Assembly (NCBI RefSeq): GCF_003014735.1
Contig: NZ_PYAX01000008.1
Coordinates: 186,001-250,000 of the forward strand
DNA: 64,000 nt
Source: Saccharothrix carnea
GTDB lineage: Bacteria > Actinomycetota > Actinomycetes > Mycobacteriales > Pseudonocardiaceae
Direction of reading: 5' to 3'
Position numbers and translations under genes: made by a program. Positions 41,625 to 49,852 of this stretch are shown here, piece after piece (the stretch's first letter is position 1; each line of letters begins with the position of its first letter). The notes beneath the pieces were generated by a model. The model worked only from the letters and a program-made list of their open reading frames with translations. It had not been told where the DNA came from and did not search any database.

Positions 41625-41963
41625 ATGAGCACAGACGACCCTCTGATGACGTGGGCGCCGGCGGCGTGCACCCTGCCGACCGCAGAACGCCCGCTGCGGG
41701 AAGCGGAGTTCGACGAGCTGTTCGGCACGTCGTCGGCCGGCGTGGAGCGCCCGGACCCGACCCACCTGCGCATCGCCCTCGACCCGACGCCCGAGGTGGC
41801 GGCACGGGCGGCGGCGCTGGCCGTGCGGGAGACCCGGTGCTGCTCGTTCTTCACGTTCGCCGTCGTGGCGTCGGCGGGACAGGTGCGGCTCGACGTCACC
41901 GTCACGGACGCGCAGGTGGACGTGCTCGACGCACTGCAGCGGCGCGCGGGGGAGGCGGCGTGA
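41625..41963 (+). CDS. Small Cys-containing protein, partner of the MerR regulator
   Basis: 112 aa. Notable is the adjacent Cys pair in AVRETRCCSFFTFAVVAS (about residues 68-85) followed by a beta-strand and a DVLDAL helix. Small proteins with this CCxFF pattern often precede MerR genes in actinobacteria, in my recollection, and may bind metal or an electrophile. It is driven by the MerR-type promoter and coupled to merR-like gene by a GTGA overlap (41960-41963). Confidence 0.65.
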   Translation: MSTDDPLMTWAPAACTLPTAERPLREAEFDELFGTSSAGVERPDPTHLRIALDPTPEVAARAAALAVRETRCCSFFTFAVVASAGQVRLDVTVTDAQVDVLDALQRRAGEAA

Positions 41964-42379
41964 CCGGGCTGCGCAGCGGCAGGCTCGCCGAGGCCGCCGG
42001 GGTGAACCACCAGACGTTGCGCTACTACGAACGGCGTGGCCTGCTGGCCGAACCGGCGCGGACGCCCGGCGGCCACCGCCTCTACCCGCCGGAAGCGCTC
42101 ACCGTGCTGCGGATGATCAAGGCCGCGAAACGGCTCGGGTTCACGCTGGAGGAGATCGCCGACCTGCTCGACGCCCGCCGCCGGCGCCGCGAACCGGGTT
42201 TGGCCGCCCGGGTCGCGGTCAAGCTCACCGAGGTGGAGGCCAGGATCGCGGACCTGGAGACCGTTCGCGACACCCTGCTCAGCGCGCTCGACCTCGGCTG
42301 CGACGACCTGGCCGCCTGCGCGCACGCGCCGTCCTGCCCCATCGCGTTCAACGACGACGCGAGCTGCGGGACGTGCTGA
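41960..42379 (+). CDS. MerR family transcriptional regulator with C-terminal Cys cluster
   Basis: 139 aa, GTG start. HTH region SGRLAEAAGVNHQTLRYYERRGLLAEP, then RLYPPEALTVLRMIKAAKRLGFTLEEIADLL and a dimerisation helix. The C-terminus LGCDDLAACAHAPSCPIAF...CGTC has five cysteines, as in metal- or thiol-responsive MerR proteins (MerR/ZntR/SoxR-like), but the spacing does not let me name the inducer. It probably controls its own operon through the dyad at 41593-41610. Confidence 0.88.
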   Translation: MTGLRSGRLAEAAGVNHQTLRYYERRGLLAEPARTPGGHRLYPPEALTVLRMIKAAKRLGFTLEEIADLLDARRRRREPGLAARVAVKLTEVEARIADLETVRDTLLSALDLGCDDLAACAHAPSCPIAFNDDASCGTC

Positions 42380-42413
42380 GCCCGCGCGGCCGAGGTGTGG
42401 GACCCTGCCCGGC

Positions 42414-43214
42414 ATGCGTTGCGGGATCGTGCTGCCGTTCTTCGACGCGCCGGACGTGGCGTCGTGCGCGGCGTTGGCGGAGGAGTGCGGCTGGGACGGC
42501 GTGTTCCTGGCCGAGGCGGTGTGGGGTGTCGACGCGTGGGTGGCGTTGACGGCGGCGGCGATGCGCACGTCGTCGGTGCGGCTGGGCACGATGCTGACGC
42601 CGCTGCCCCGGTTCAAGCCGTGGGACGTGGCGTCCAAGGCGGCGACGCTGGACCGGTTGTCCGGCGGGCGCGTGCAGCTGTCGGTGGGGTTGGGCGCGCT
42701 GCACCCCGGCTGGACCGCGTTCGAGCGCGGGACCAGCCGGGCCGAGCGGGCGTTGCTGCTGGACGAGGGGCTGGCGGTGTACGACGGCCTGATGCGCGGC
42801 CGGCCCTTCTCGTTCCGCGGACAGCGCTACGACGTGCGGGAAACCGACTTCTTCCCACCTCCGCCGCCCGTTCAGCGGCCTCGCGTGCCGGTGTGGGTGG
42901 TGGGCGCGTTCGGCCGTGCCCGGTCGATGCGGCGTGCCGTGGCGTGGGACGGCCTCCTGCCGAACGTGATCGACGGCGGCGAGGCGCGCGGTGCGGCGGA
43001 CCCGGCCGAACTGGCGGCCGTCGTGGCGCAGGCACGGGAGTTCCGCACCTCGCTCGGGCTGCCGTGGGACGGCTTCGACGTGATCGCCGAGGGCAAGGCG
43101 ACCAGCGTCGACGAGTGGGCCGACGCGGGCGCGACCTGGTGGATCGAGTCCGACTGGGAGACCACGGTCGACGCCGTGCGCGCCCGGATCACGGCCGGAC
43201 CGCCGTCGTCCTAG
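42414..43214 (+). CDS. LLM class flavin-dependent oxidoreductase
   Basis: 266 aa. Luciferase-like monooxygenase fold: CGIVLPFFDAPDVASCAALAEECGWDGVFLAE, RLGTMLTPLPRFKPWDVASKAATLDRLSGGRVQLSVGLGALHPGW, and the terminal PVWVVGAFGRARSMRRAV. Substrate unknown. It is shorter than the usual 300-350 aa, as in the compact F420/FMN members. Its stop codon shares a CTAG with the stop of the convergent kinase-like gene (43211-43214). Confidence 0.87.
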   Translation: MRCGIVLPFFDAPDVASCAALAEECGWDGVFLAEAVWGVDAWVALTAAAMRTSSVRLGTMLTPLPRFKPWDVASKAATLDRLSGGRVQLSVGLGALHPGWTAFERGTSRAERALLLDEGLAVYDGLMRGRPFSFRGQRYDVRETDFFPPPPPVQRPRVPVWVVGAFGRARSMRRAVAWDGLLPNVIDGGEARGAADPAELAAVVAQAREFRTSLGLPWDGFDVIAEGKATSVDEWADAGATWWIESDWETTVDAVRARITAGPPSS

Positions 43215-43744
43215 AGCGCGGCCAGGACCTGGTCCGCCAGTTGCTCCGGGGTGTGCAGGTCGCCCCGGAGGACCAGCGTGTCGGCGGGCAGGGTGTTCCG
43301 TGCGGCGACGCAGCGGTCGACGTTGCGGAGGCGGAAGGCGCGGGCGTCGGCGTCGGCCTGGAGGTTGTGCGGGTCCAGGACCTGGGCGTTGATGCGGCGG
43401 CGCAGCTCGTCCGGCGGCACGTCGAGGAAGACGTGCAGCAGGGGGACGTCCGCGGCGGCGAGGAGCTTGAAGATCTCCTCCCGGTAGGCCGTCTCGACCA
43501 GGGTCATGGGTGTGATCAGGTGCTGCCCGTACTCCCGGTGCAGGGTCGCGGCGAACTCGGCGGTGAGCGTGCGCCACGGAGGCATGTCCTGGAAGTCGCC
43601 GCTCTCCGGCAGGGGAGCCCACTTCCGCAGCAGGTAGCCGACGTACTCGGGGTCGAACGACAGGGCGTCCGGCAGCCGCCGACCCAGTTCCTCGGCCAAC
43701 GTCGTCTTGCCCGCGCCGAACGCGCCGTTGATCCACACGATCAT
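43211..43744 (-). CDS. TmrB-like P-loop kinase/ATPase
   Basis: 177 aa from ATG 43744. MIVWINGAFGAGKTTLAEEL is a Walker A that follows the TmrB (tunicamycin resistance) opening almost word for word; FDPEYVGYLLR, DFQDMPPWRTLTAEF and ITPMTLVETAYREEIF also follow that family. TACTGT (43752-43757, minus strand) ends 7 nt upstream, suggesting a leaderless mRNA. TmrB-like proteins can give resistance to nucleoside inhibitors of UDP-HexNAc transferases, but most homologues are untested, so resistance is only possible here. Confidence 0.82.
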   Translation of the reverse strand: MIVWINGAFGAGKTTLAEELGRRLPDALSFDPEYVGYLLRKWAPLPESGDFQDMPPWRTLTAEFAATLHREYGQHLITPMTLVETAYREEIFKLLAAADVPLLHVFLDVPPDELRRRINAQVLDPHNLQADADARAFRLRNVDRCVAARNTLPADTLVLRGDLHTPEQLADQVLAAL

Positions 43745-43811
43745 GTTCACCACAGTAGGTGACTCCGGGCCCCCGTCCGGGCGGGGACGCGGCCGGCACA
43801 TACTGACCGGT

Positions 43812-44708
43812 ATGACCACACTCGACCACTGGGGCGGGACGAGCCGGCACGTCGACCTCGACGGCGCTCCGGTGCACTACGTCGACTTCGGCGGCGACGG
43901 CCCGCCGATGGTGCTCGTGCACGGCCTGGGCGGCTCGCACCTGAACTGGTGCCTGCTCGCGCCGCACCTGGTCGACCGGTACCGCGTGCTGGCCGTCGAC
44001 CTGGCCGGGTTCGGGCTCACCCACCCCGAGGGACGTGCCACGACGGTGCCCGCCAACGCGCGGCTGCTGGAACGGTTCCTCGCCGAGGTGGTCGGCGAGC
44101 CGGTGGTGCTCGTCGGCAACTCGATGGGCGGGATGATCGCGATCCTGCACGCCGCCCGCCGTCCCTCGACGGTGACCGCGCTGGCCCTGCTGGACCCGGC
44201 CGTGCCGCTGCCGTTCGGCGTCCGGCTGGACCCGCAGGTGACGGCCGCGTTCGCGATGTACGCCGTGCCGGGGCTGGGGCAGTGGTTCCTGGCGAAGTCG
44301 CGGGCCGGGGTGTCGACGCGACGGCAGGTGAAGCGGGTGCTCAACCTGGTGTGCGCGAACGCGAAGCTCGTGCCGGAGGAGATGGTCCTGGCCTCGATGA
44401 CGTTGCTGGAGCAGCGCGCCGAGATCCCGGGCCTGGACGAGGCGTTCCTGGCGGCGGCGCGGTCGGTCGTGTGGACGGGTGCGACCAAGCGCCGCTACTA
44501 CACGGCGATGAACCGGGTGCGCGTGCCGGTCTACCTGATGTCCGGCGACCAGGACCGCCTGGTCCCCGTGGCCTCTGCTCGCGAAGCCGCCCGCCGCAAC
44601 CCGTCGTGGCGCTTCGAGGTCCTGGACGGCGTCGGCCACGTGCCGCAGCTGGAGGTGCCGGAACTGGTGGCCGAGCGGATCAAGGGCTGGCTGGCGACCC
44701 AGGGCTGA
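43812..44708 (+). CDS. Alpha/beta hydrolase
   Basis: 298 aa from ATG 43812. Oxyanion region MVLVHGLGGSHLNW, nucleophile elbow GNSMGG (Ser104), acid in YLMSGDQDRLVP, catalytic His in GVGHVPQLE. All triad residues are present. Esterase, lipase or epoxide-hydrolase-like; substrate unknown. The 3' end overlaps the DUF397 gene by 29 bp on the opposite strand. Confidence 0.9.
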   Translation: MTTLDHWGGTSRHVDLDGAPVHYVDFGGDGPPMVLVHGLGGSHLNWCLLAPHLVDRYRVLAVDLAGFGLTHPEGRATTVPANARLLERFLAEVVGEPVVLVGNSMGGMIAILHAARRPSTVTALALLDPAVPLPFGVRLDPQVTAAFAMYAVPGLGQWFLAKSRAGVSTRRQVKRVLNLVCANAKLVPEEMVLASMTLLEQRAEIPGLDEAFLAAARSVVWTGATKRRYYTAMNRVRVPVYLMSGDQDRLVPVASAREAARRNPSWRFEVLDGVGHVPQLEVPELVAERIKGWLATQG

Positions 44709-44871
44709 CGAACTTCGCCCAAGCAGAGCGCGGAAAGGACAGCACAGGTCCCGCGGGGTGCTTCGAGTCGCGGACGTCGATCGCTTCGGGCACGAACCTG
44801 ACCTCGACGCAGGCCGGGTTCTCGGCGCTGCGACTGGACTTGAACCAGTCGGTGCGGTGGATCGGGCTCAC
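44680..44871 (-). CDS. DUF397 domain protein
   Basis: 63 aa: TDWFKSSRSAENPACVEVRFVPEAIDVRDSKHPAGPVLSF is the canonical DUF397 pattern (WxKSSxS, CVEV, RDSK). GTG start overlapping the XRE gene stop (GTGA, 44868-44871). Such proteins accompany WhiJ-like regulators in actinomycetes and modulate their DNA binding, often in development. Confidence 0.93.
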   Translation of the reverse strand: MSPIHRTDWFKSSRSAENPACVEVRFVPEAIDVRDSKHPAGPVLSFPRSAWAKFVSPGSPASP

Positions 44872-45731
44872 TCCAACTCCTTGCCGATCTGCTCGATCAG
44901 GCGGAGCGACTCACTCCGGTCGAGCGCGTGATCCATGGCCTGGCTGTGAGCCAGACTGTACTCGCGGATCCGCATGGGTTGATCGATCAGATCGGTGGTC
45001 GACACCGTTTCCTGCCACACCAGGTCGGGTAGCCGGCCGCCCGCGAAACCGAGGATGTAGAAGGTCGATCCGCCGATGGCGTTGTGGTAGTCGGCGCTGA
45101 ACGGCACGATCCGCACGTCGAGCGTGTCCGGGTGTTGGTCGATCTTGGCAGCCAGGTGCCTGAGCTGTGCCGCCATCACCTCCCGGCCCCCGACCATCTG
45201 CCGCAGGCCCGACTCGGCGATCACCGTGGTGAGCCGGATCGGGTCCCCGCCCTCGAGCCGCTGTTGCCGCTTCATCCTCACCTCGACCCGGCGGTTCGCC
45301 TCGGCCAGCCGGATGCTCGGCGCGCCACCGTTCATGATGGCCATGGCGTAGTCCTCGGTCTGGAGCAGGCTGGTGATCAGGCCTGCGCTGTAGGCGCGAA
45401 TGCTCTCGGCGCCCGCCTCGAAGCCGAAGTACCTCAACACCTCGGCGCTGAACATCGCGGAGTACGGGCTCCACCAGGCGCGTTTGCCCGCCGCCTCGCG
45501 GAGTTGCTGCAGTTCCCCGACTTCGTCCTCGTCGAAGTCCAGCACGGCGGCGAGTTCGGCCAGCTTGCGGGCGTTGATCTTGACGCGGCCGGTCTCGACA
45601 CCCGACACGAACGACTGGCCGGTGTGGATGGCTTTCGCCGCCGAAGCCGCCGTGATGTCCATGAGCTCGCGGCGCTCGCGCAGGCGCAATCCCAGTTCCC
45701 AGGCCGCGACGGTGGGTGAAGTGAAGGCCAT
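44868..45731 (-). CDS. XRE family regulator with DUF5753 (WhiJ-like)
   Basis: 287 aa. Residues 10-70 are an HTH_31-type domain (LGLRLRERRELMDITAASAAKAIHTGQSFVSGVETGRVKINARKLAELAAVL); residues 105-280 match DUF5753, including ESIRAYSAGLITSLLQTEDYA and VIAESGLRQMVGG. It is one of the many paralogous WhiJ/AbaA-type modules of actinomycetes. The 18-bp palindrome 24 bp upstream of its ATG is the likely autoregulatory operator, shared with the divergent small gene. Confidence 0.93.
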   Translation of the reverse strand: MAFTSPTVAAWELGLRLRERRELMDITAASAAKAIHTGQSFVSGVETGRVKINARKLAELAAVLDFDEDEVGELQQLREAAGKRAWWSPYSAMFSAEVLRYFGFEAGAESIRAYSAGLITSLLQTEDYAMAIMNGGAPSIRLAEANRRVEVRMKRQQRLEGGDPIRLTTVIAESGLRQMVGGREVMAAQLRHLAAKIDQHPDTLDVRIVPFSADYHNAIGGSTFYILGFAGGRLPDLVWQETVSTTDLIDQPMRIREYSLAHSQAMDHALDRSESLRLIEQIGKELE

Positions 45732-45754
45732 GCCGCCCCAATCGGGTGAAGTAG

Positions 45755-45772
45755 GTTGCTGATATCACCAAC
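45755..45772. promoter_or_regulatory. 18-bp operator candidate GTTGCTGATATCACCAAC
   Basis: Eight of nine base pairs are symmetric around TGATATCA. It lies between the ATG of the XRE gene (45731) and the start of the divergent small gene (45822), and so can control both. Confidence 0.6.
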
Positions 45773-45821
45773 TCTGGCCACCATGGTAGCAGGGGATGTT
45801 GACCGGGTGTGGGAGGCAGAG

Positions 45822-46043
45822 ATGGGTCGGGCGCAGATTCACCTGTGGGCGCAGGTGCCAGGGGATGTGTGGATCAACTACGAGGTGGAACCGGGAGGGG
45901 GTGCGGTGGTGTTCAAGATCGGTCAGGACGTGGAGCTGTACGTGGATCCCAAGGCCCTGACCAAGATCAGCGAGGCGGCGGCGGAGGCGGTCGAGCTGGC
46001 GGGCGCGGTTGCGGCCGATTCGCTCAGCCCGCGGTCGAGGTGA
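45822..46043 (+). CDS. Small acidic protein divergent from the XRE/DUF397 pair
   Basis: 73 aa from ATG 45822, chosen for GGGAGG 7 nt upstream; in-frame starts at 45756 and 45783 lack one. One beta-rich core (IHLWAQVPGDVWINYEVEPGGGAVVFKIGQDVELYVDPKAL) and a C-terminal Ala/Glu helix. No family recognised. It sits where WhiJ-type loci often have a third small gene. The last 20 bp overlap the convergent acyltransferase gene. Confidence 0.6.
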   Translation: MGRAQIHLWAQVPGDVWINYEVEPGGGAVVFKIGQDVELYVDPKALTKISEAAAEAVELAGAVAADSLSPRSR

Positions 46044-47412
46044 TCAGTTCGTCGAAACCCGCGCGGATGCCGTCTGCGAGCACTTGGACGTCCGGCACGC
46101 CGTCGAAGTCCGCGTTGATGCCGAAGGTGACCTGATCGAGATAGGAGAAGATGCCGACACTGACGCGCATGGTGCTGGCGATCGGCACGTACGGGTAGAT
46201 CTCGGACAGCCGCCTGCCCAGCATGAACAACGGGATGCGGGGGCCGGGAACGTTCGTCGTGACCGTCTGCAACAGCTGCTGGGGGAACCGCATGGCGGTG
46301 CGTGAACCCAGCGCCAGCAGGGTGGGGGCGGCGAAGTTGGAGAGGTTCGTGAGCACGTCCGCGCCCGCTGCCTGACGACTGCTCTTGAGGTCGTCCATCT
46401 GTTCCCGGATCGACGCCAGTCGCTCCAACGGGTCCGACTCACTGACAGGGAGGTTCACCAACACGGCACTGACCCGGTTGTTCAGCACACCGCGCTCGGC
46501 GGAGGAGCGCATCGACACCGGCACCATGCTGCGCACCACCTGACCCTCGGCCAGGTCGTCGCGCTTGGCGAGCAGGTCGCGGAACCCACGCGTCACCGCC
46601 GCGAGGATGACGTCGTTGACCGTGCCACCGGTGACCCGGCGAACGGTCTTGATCTCGGCGAGGTTCGCCCGGGCCCACACCCACCGCCGGTGCGGTCCGA
46701 TCGGCCCGTTCAAGGTCTTCGGGGTGCCGGCGGCGAGCCGGCGGGCGGTCGTCGGCAGGCTGCGCAGCACCGCGCGGCCGAAGTCGAGCACCTCCGTGCC
46801 GCTGCGCAATCGCTTGGCCAACGCCGGGAACTTGGCCAGGTGCGTGACGGGCGTCAACACCGCGTCACGGACGCCGTCCGCGACGAGGTCCAAGGTCGAC
46901 GGGCTGGTGGCGGGCTGCCACCGCACCGGCTCGGGCAGTGGCGAGTCCTCGCGCCAGTCCAGCAGCACCTGCATGAGGTCACTGCCCGCGATGCCGTCGA
47001 TCAGGCAGTGGTGGACCTTGGAGATGATCGCCCAGCGGCCGTCTTCGAGGCCCTCGACCAACCAGACCTCCCACAACGGCTTGGCCAGGTCGAGGCGTTG
47101 CGCGAAGAGCCGTCCGGCGAGGTTTCGGAGCTGGTCGTCCGCGCCCGGTGACGGGACGGCGGTGTGCCGGACGTGGTAGAGGATCTGGAAGTGCTCGTCG
47201 TCCACCCACACCGGGCGGCCGACGTGCAGCGGAAGCGCTCGCACCCGCTGCCGGTAACGCGGGACGGTGCCCAGCTTGGCCGCGAACAACCGCACCACGT
47301 CGCCGTACGACGGCGCCGGACCTTCGAACACCAGCACGGACCCGACGTGCATGGGCACGTTCTCGTCCTCGATGAAGAAGAAGCTCGCGTCCATGGCGCT
47401 CATCCGATCCAT
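46024..47412 (-). CDS. Wax ester synthase/diacylglycerol acyltransferase (WS/DGAT)
   Basis: 462 aa, the standard WS/DGAT length. Opens MDRMSAMDASFFFIEDENVPMHVGSVLVFEG; the catalytic HHxxxDG is KVHHCLIDGIAGSDLM (near residues 134-140), and TVNDVILAAVTRGFRDLL and the terminal NVPGPRIPLFMLGRRLSEIYPYVPI also match. It makes triacylglycerol or wax esters from acyl-CoA at the membrane. Divergent from a lipase-like gene over 166 bp, hinting at a storage-lipid pair. Confidence 0.93.
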   Translation of the reverse strand: MDRMSAMDASFFFIEDENVPMHVGSVLVFEGPAPSYGDVVRLFAAKLGTVPRYRQRVRALPLHVGRPVWVDDEHFQILYHVRHTAVPSPGADDQLRNLAGRLFAQRLDLAKPLWEVWLVEGLEDGRWAIISKVHHCLIDGIAGSDLMQVLLDWREDSPLPEPVRWQPATSPSTLDLVADGVRDAVLTPVTHLAKFPALAKRLRSGTEVLDFGRAVLRSLPTTARRLAAGTPKTLNGPIGPHRRWVWARANLAEIKTVRRVTGGTVNDVILAAVTRGFRDLLAKRDDLAEGQVVRSMVPVSMRSSAERGVLNNRVSAVLVNLPVSESDPLERLASIREQMDDLKSSRQAAGADVLTNLSNFAAPTLLALGSRTAMRFPQQLLQTVTTNVPGPRIPLFMLGRRLSEIYPYVPIASTMRVSVGIFSYLDQVTFGINADFDGVPDVQVLADGIRAGFDELITSTAG

Positions 47413-47578
47413 CGACCGACCGTAGGCCCGTGCCGTCCCAACGGTCCAGCGCGGCTCGGAAGCAGCCCTGATACGGCACCACGCAAGAATCGAGACTCAC
47501 GGGTACTGGCGGAATCAACCGGCACGAAACATCATGGTTACCTGGGGCTCGCGCTCGACGCGGAGCGGGGGAGGGGCC

Positions 47579-48538
47579 ATGTCAGCACTGCCGCACATCC
47601 CATCCGACCATCCTGACCTGCGCGGGCTGCCGGACCAGCGTGACCGGCGCGAGCCACCGACCGCCGAGCCTGGCGTCGGGCCGGTGGCCGAAACGGTGGT
47701 CGAGCCCGAGCCCGAGCCCGAGGCCGAGGCGCTAGCCGCCACCGTGGCGCGGCCTGGGGTCGAGGCAGCAGTCGCGACCGTGGCTGCGGAGCCGGGCCCG
47801 GCGCCCGGCCTGCTCTGGTACCTGACCGAACCGACGCGCACCGCAGTCGCCATCGGCCAGTTCGCGGCCACGCGTTCCCTGCTGCGCGCCGCTCCGAGCG
47901 GCGACGGGCACACCGTCCTGGTGTTGCCGGGTCTCGGCGCGACGGACGCGTCGACCGCGACGCTGCGCAAGTTCCTCACCGGCCTCGGATACGACGTGCA
48001 CGGCTGGGGCCTTGGCCTGAACATCGGTCCTTCGGTCGGGGTCGTGCGCGGTATGCGGGAGTTGCTGCGAGAGCTGGCAGTCGGCGGCAAGGTGAGCATC
48101 GTCGGCTGGTCGCTGGGCGGCATCTTCGCCCGTGAACTGGCGCGCGAACACCCCGGCATGGTGCGCCAGGTGATCACCCTGGGCAGCCCGTACGCCATGA
48201 CCGACCTGCGTCAGACCAGGGTCAACCCGGTGTACCGGCTGCTCGCGATGTTCTACGTCTCCGGCGCGGACCTGCCACCGCCGGAGCACACCCGCCCGCC
48301 GTTCCCGGTGCCGTCGACGTCGGTCTACTCGAAGTCGGACGGCATCGTGGCCTGGCAGACCTGCATCTCCACGCCCAACGCGCGCCAGCAGAACGTCGCG
48401 GTCAACTCCAGCCACCTGGGCTACGGCTACAACGCCACCGTCCTCTGGCTGATCGCCGACCGCCTGTCCCAGCGCCACCACCGCTGGCGTCCGTTCACCC
48501 CGCCACCGGGCATGACGCGGATGTTCCCCGACGCTTGA
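47579..48538 (+). CDS. Alpha/beta hydrolase (lipase/PGAP1-like)
   Basis: 319 aa from ATG 47579, with GAGGGG directly upstream. After a Pro/Glu-rich N-terminus of about 75 residues (EPEPEPEAE) comes HTVLVLPGLGATDASTATLRKFL, nucleophile elbow IVGWSLGGIFARELAREHP (Ser about 182), and the acid region SKSDGIVAWQT; NSSHLGYG carries a likely catalytic His. This form is common in hydrolases next to WS/DGAT genes, fitting lipid turnover. Confidence 0.85.
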   Translation: MSALPHIPSDHPDLRGLPDQRDRREPPTAEPGVGPVAETVVEPEPEPEAEALAATVARPGVEAAVATVAAEPGPAPGLLWYLTEPTRTAVAIGQFAATRSLLRAAPSGDGHTVLVLPGLGATDASTATLRKFLTGLGYDVHGWGLGLNIGPSVGVVRGMRELLRELAVGGKVSIVGWSLGGIFARELAREHPGMVRQVITLGSPYAMTDLRQTRVNPVYRLLAMFYVSGADLPPPEHTRPPFPVPSTSVYSKSDGIVAWQTCISTPNARQQNVAVNSSHLGYGYNATVLWLIADRLSQRHHRWRPFTPPPGMTRMFPDA

Positions 48539-48585
48539 CCTCCGGCGCCGCCGGATTGCAGGTGCCGGGGCGTGGTGTCCCGGTC

Positions 48586-48591
48586 TAGGGT
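48586..48591 (+). promoter_or_regulatory. -10-like TAGGGT box for HEAT-repeat gene
   Basis: TAGGGT ends 7 nt before GTG 48599, matching the leaderless pattern and fixing the start of the HEAT-repeat gene. Confidence 0.5.
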
Positions 48592-48598
48592 GCGGCGG

Positions 48599-49852
48599 GT
48601 GTGGGAGCAGCTTGAGCACGCCTACGGGCCGGCGACCGACGTGCCCGACCTGTTGGCGCAGGTCCACGACCCGGTGACGGCACCGGCCGCGATCGGCGAG
48701 CTGAACGCGAACGTCTACCACAACGGCGAGGTCGTGCACTCCGCCGCGCCCGCCCTCCTGCCCGCGCTGCTCGACCTGGCCGAGGACCCCACCGTCACGG
48801 TGCGCCGCGCGATCGTGGAAACCATCGGCGACCTCGCGCACGCCGCCCGCACCGCCGAACCGACCGCCGTGGACGAAGCCTGGCCACAGGCCTGGGCGGC
48901 GGCCGTGCCGCGCCTGCTCCACCTGCTCGCCGACCCGGACGTCGAGGTCCGGCGAGTGGTCACCTTCCCACTGGCGCACGCGGTCGGCCATGAGGTGTGG
49001 CCTCATCTGCGCGACCGCTTCAAGGCCGAACCCGACCACGCGGCCCGACTCGGCCTGGTCGTCGCGATCGGCCACCACGCGGAACCGGACGCACACGACT
49101 GGTTCACCGGCCTGCTCCCGGACCCGACCGTGCGGCTCGCTGCGTCCGTGGGGTTGCGGCGACTGGGGATCACGCCCGACGCACGGCTACTGCTGAACGG
49201 TTTCGCGGACGTGTCGGCCTGGGCGGACACGTGGTGCGTGGGCAGCCCACGCCCATCGGCCGTCGTCTGGTGGCTCAACCGCGAGCTGGCCGACGACCAC
49301 GCCGTCCGCCGCACCCTGGTGGCACACCTGCTGGATCACCCGGACCCCGACATCCGCACCGGAGCACTGTGGTCGTCCGCCCCACTGCTCGCCGACGACA
49401 CCAGCACCACCGACACGAACCTCTTGCCACTGATCGCCGACCGCCTACCCGACGACGAACCGGAAAACCGCCGCCTCGCCGCCACCCTCCTCGCCTCCAC
49501 CGGCGCACGATCCGCCGACACTCTCACCCCGTTCGCCGACGACCTCGCCCTCGCCGCCCGGGACCTCTACCTCCCCGCCGCCGACGCCGCCCTGGCCGCA
49601 CTCGCCCTCCTCGGTGACCAACGCGCCGTGCAACCGTTGCAGCAGAGGCTGACCGGCCCTCGCCTCGGCCTGCCGACCCGACCCCGCCACCGCCCGTGGA
49701 CCCCACCCCCGCTGGACGAAGTCCTCCTCGCCATGAGCGCCCACGCCGACGCCCTCCTCCCGGCCGTCCGAGCGCGTCTGTCCTCAACCTCCGACGACGC
49801 GGAACGCGCAGCGTGCCACCGAGCCCTCGATTCCTGGCACACCAACGCCTGA
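48599..49852 (+). CDS. HEAT-repeat protein
   Basis: 417 aa from GTG 48599. Repeated helix pairs of HEAT/PBS-lyase type: LLPALLDLAEDPTVTVRRAIVETIGDLA, PRLLHLLADPDVEVRRVVTFPLAHAV, WFTGLLPDPTVRLAASVGLRRLG, and ADAALAALALLGDQRAVQPLQQRL. Likely a protein-binding scaffold; partner unknown. It stands alone before the 518-bp gap. Confidence 0.8.
   Translation: MWEQLEHAYGPATDVPDLLAQVHDPVTAPAAIGELNANVYHNGEVVHSAAPALLPALLDLAEDPTVTVRRAIVETIGDLAHAARTAEPTAVDEAWPQAWAAAVPRLLHLLADPDVEVRRVVTFPLAHAVGHEVWPHLRDRFKAEPDHAARLGLVVAIGHHAEPDAHDWFTGLLPDPTVRLAASVGLRRLGITPDARLLLNGFADVSAWADTWCVGSPRPSAVVWWLNRELADDHAVRRTLVAHLLDHPDPDIRTGALWSSAPLLADDTSTTDTNLLPLIADRLPDDEPENRRLAATLLASTGARSADTLTPFADDLALAARDLYLPAADAALAALALLGDQRAVQPLQQRLTGPRLGLPTRPRHRPWTPPPLDEVLLAMSAHADALLPAVRARLSSTSDDAERAACHRALDSWHTNA

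Noticed and set aside
42348-44639. 763-codon minus-strand frame across monooxygenase, TmrB-like and hydrolase genes
   Set aside because: Shadow of three well-supported genes; no recognisable protein features.
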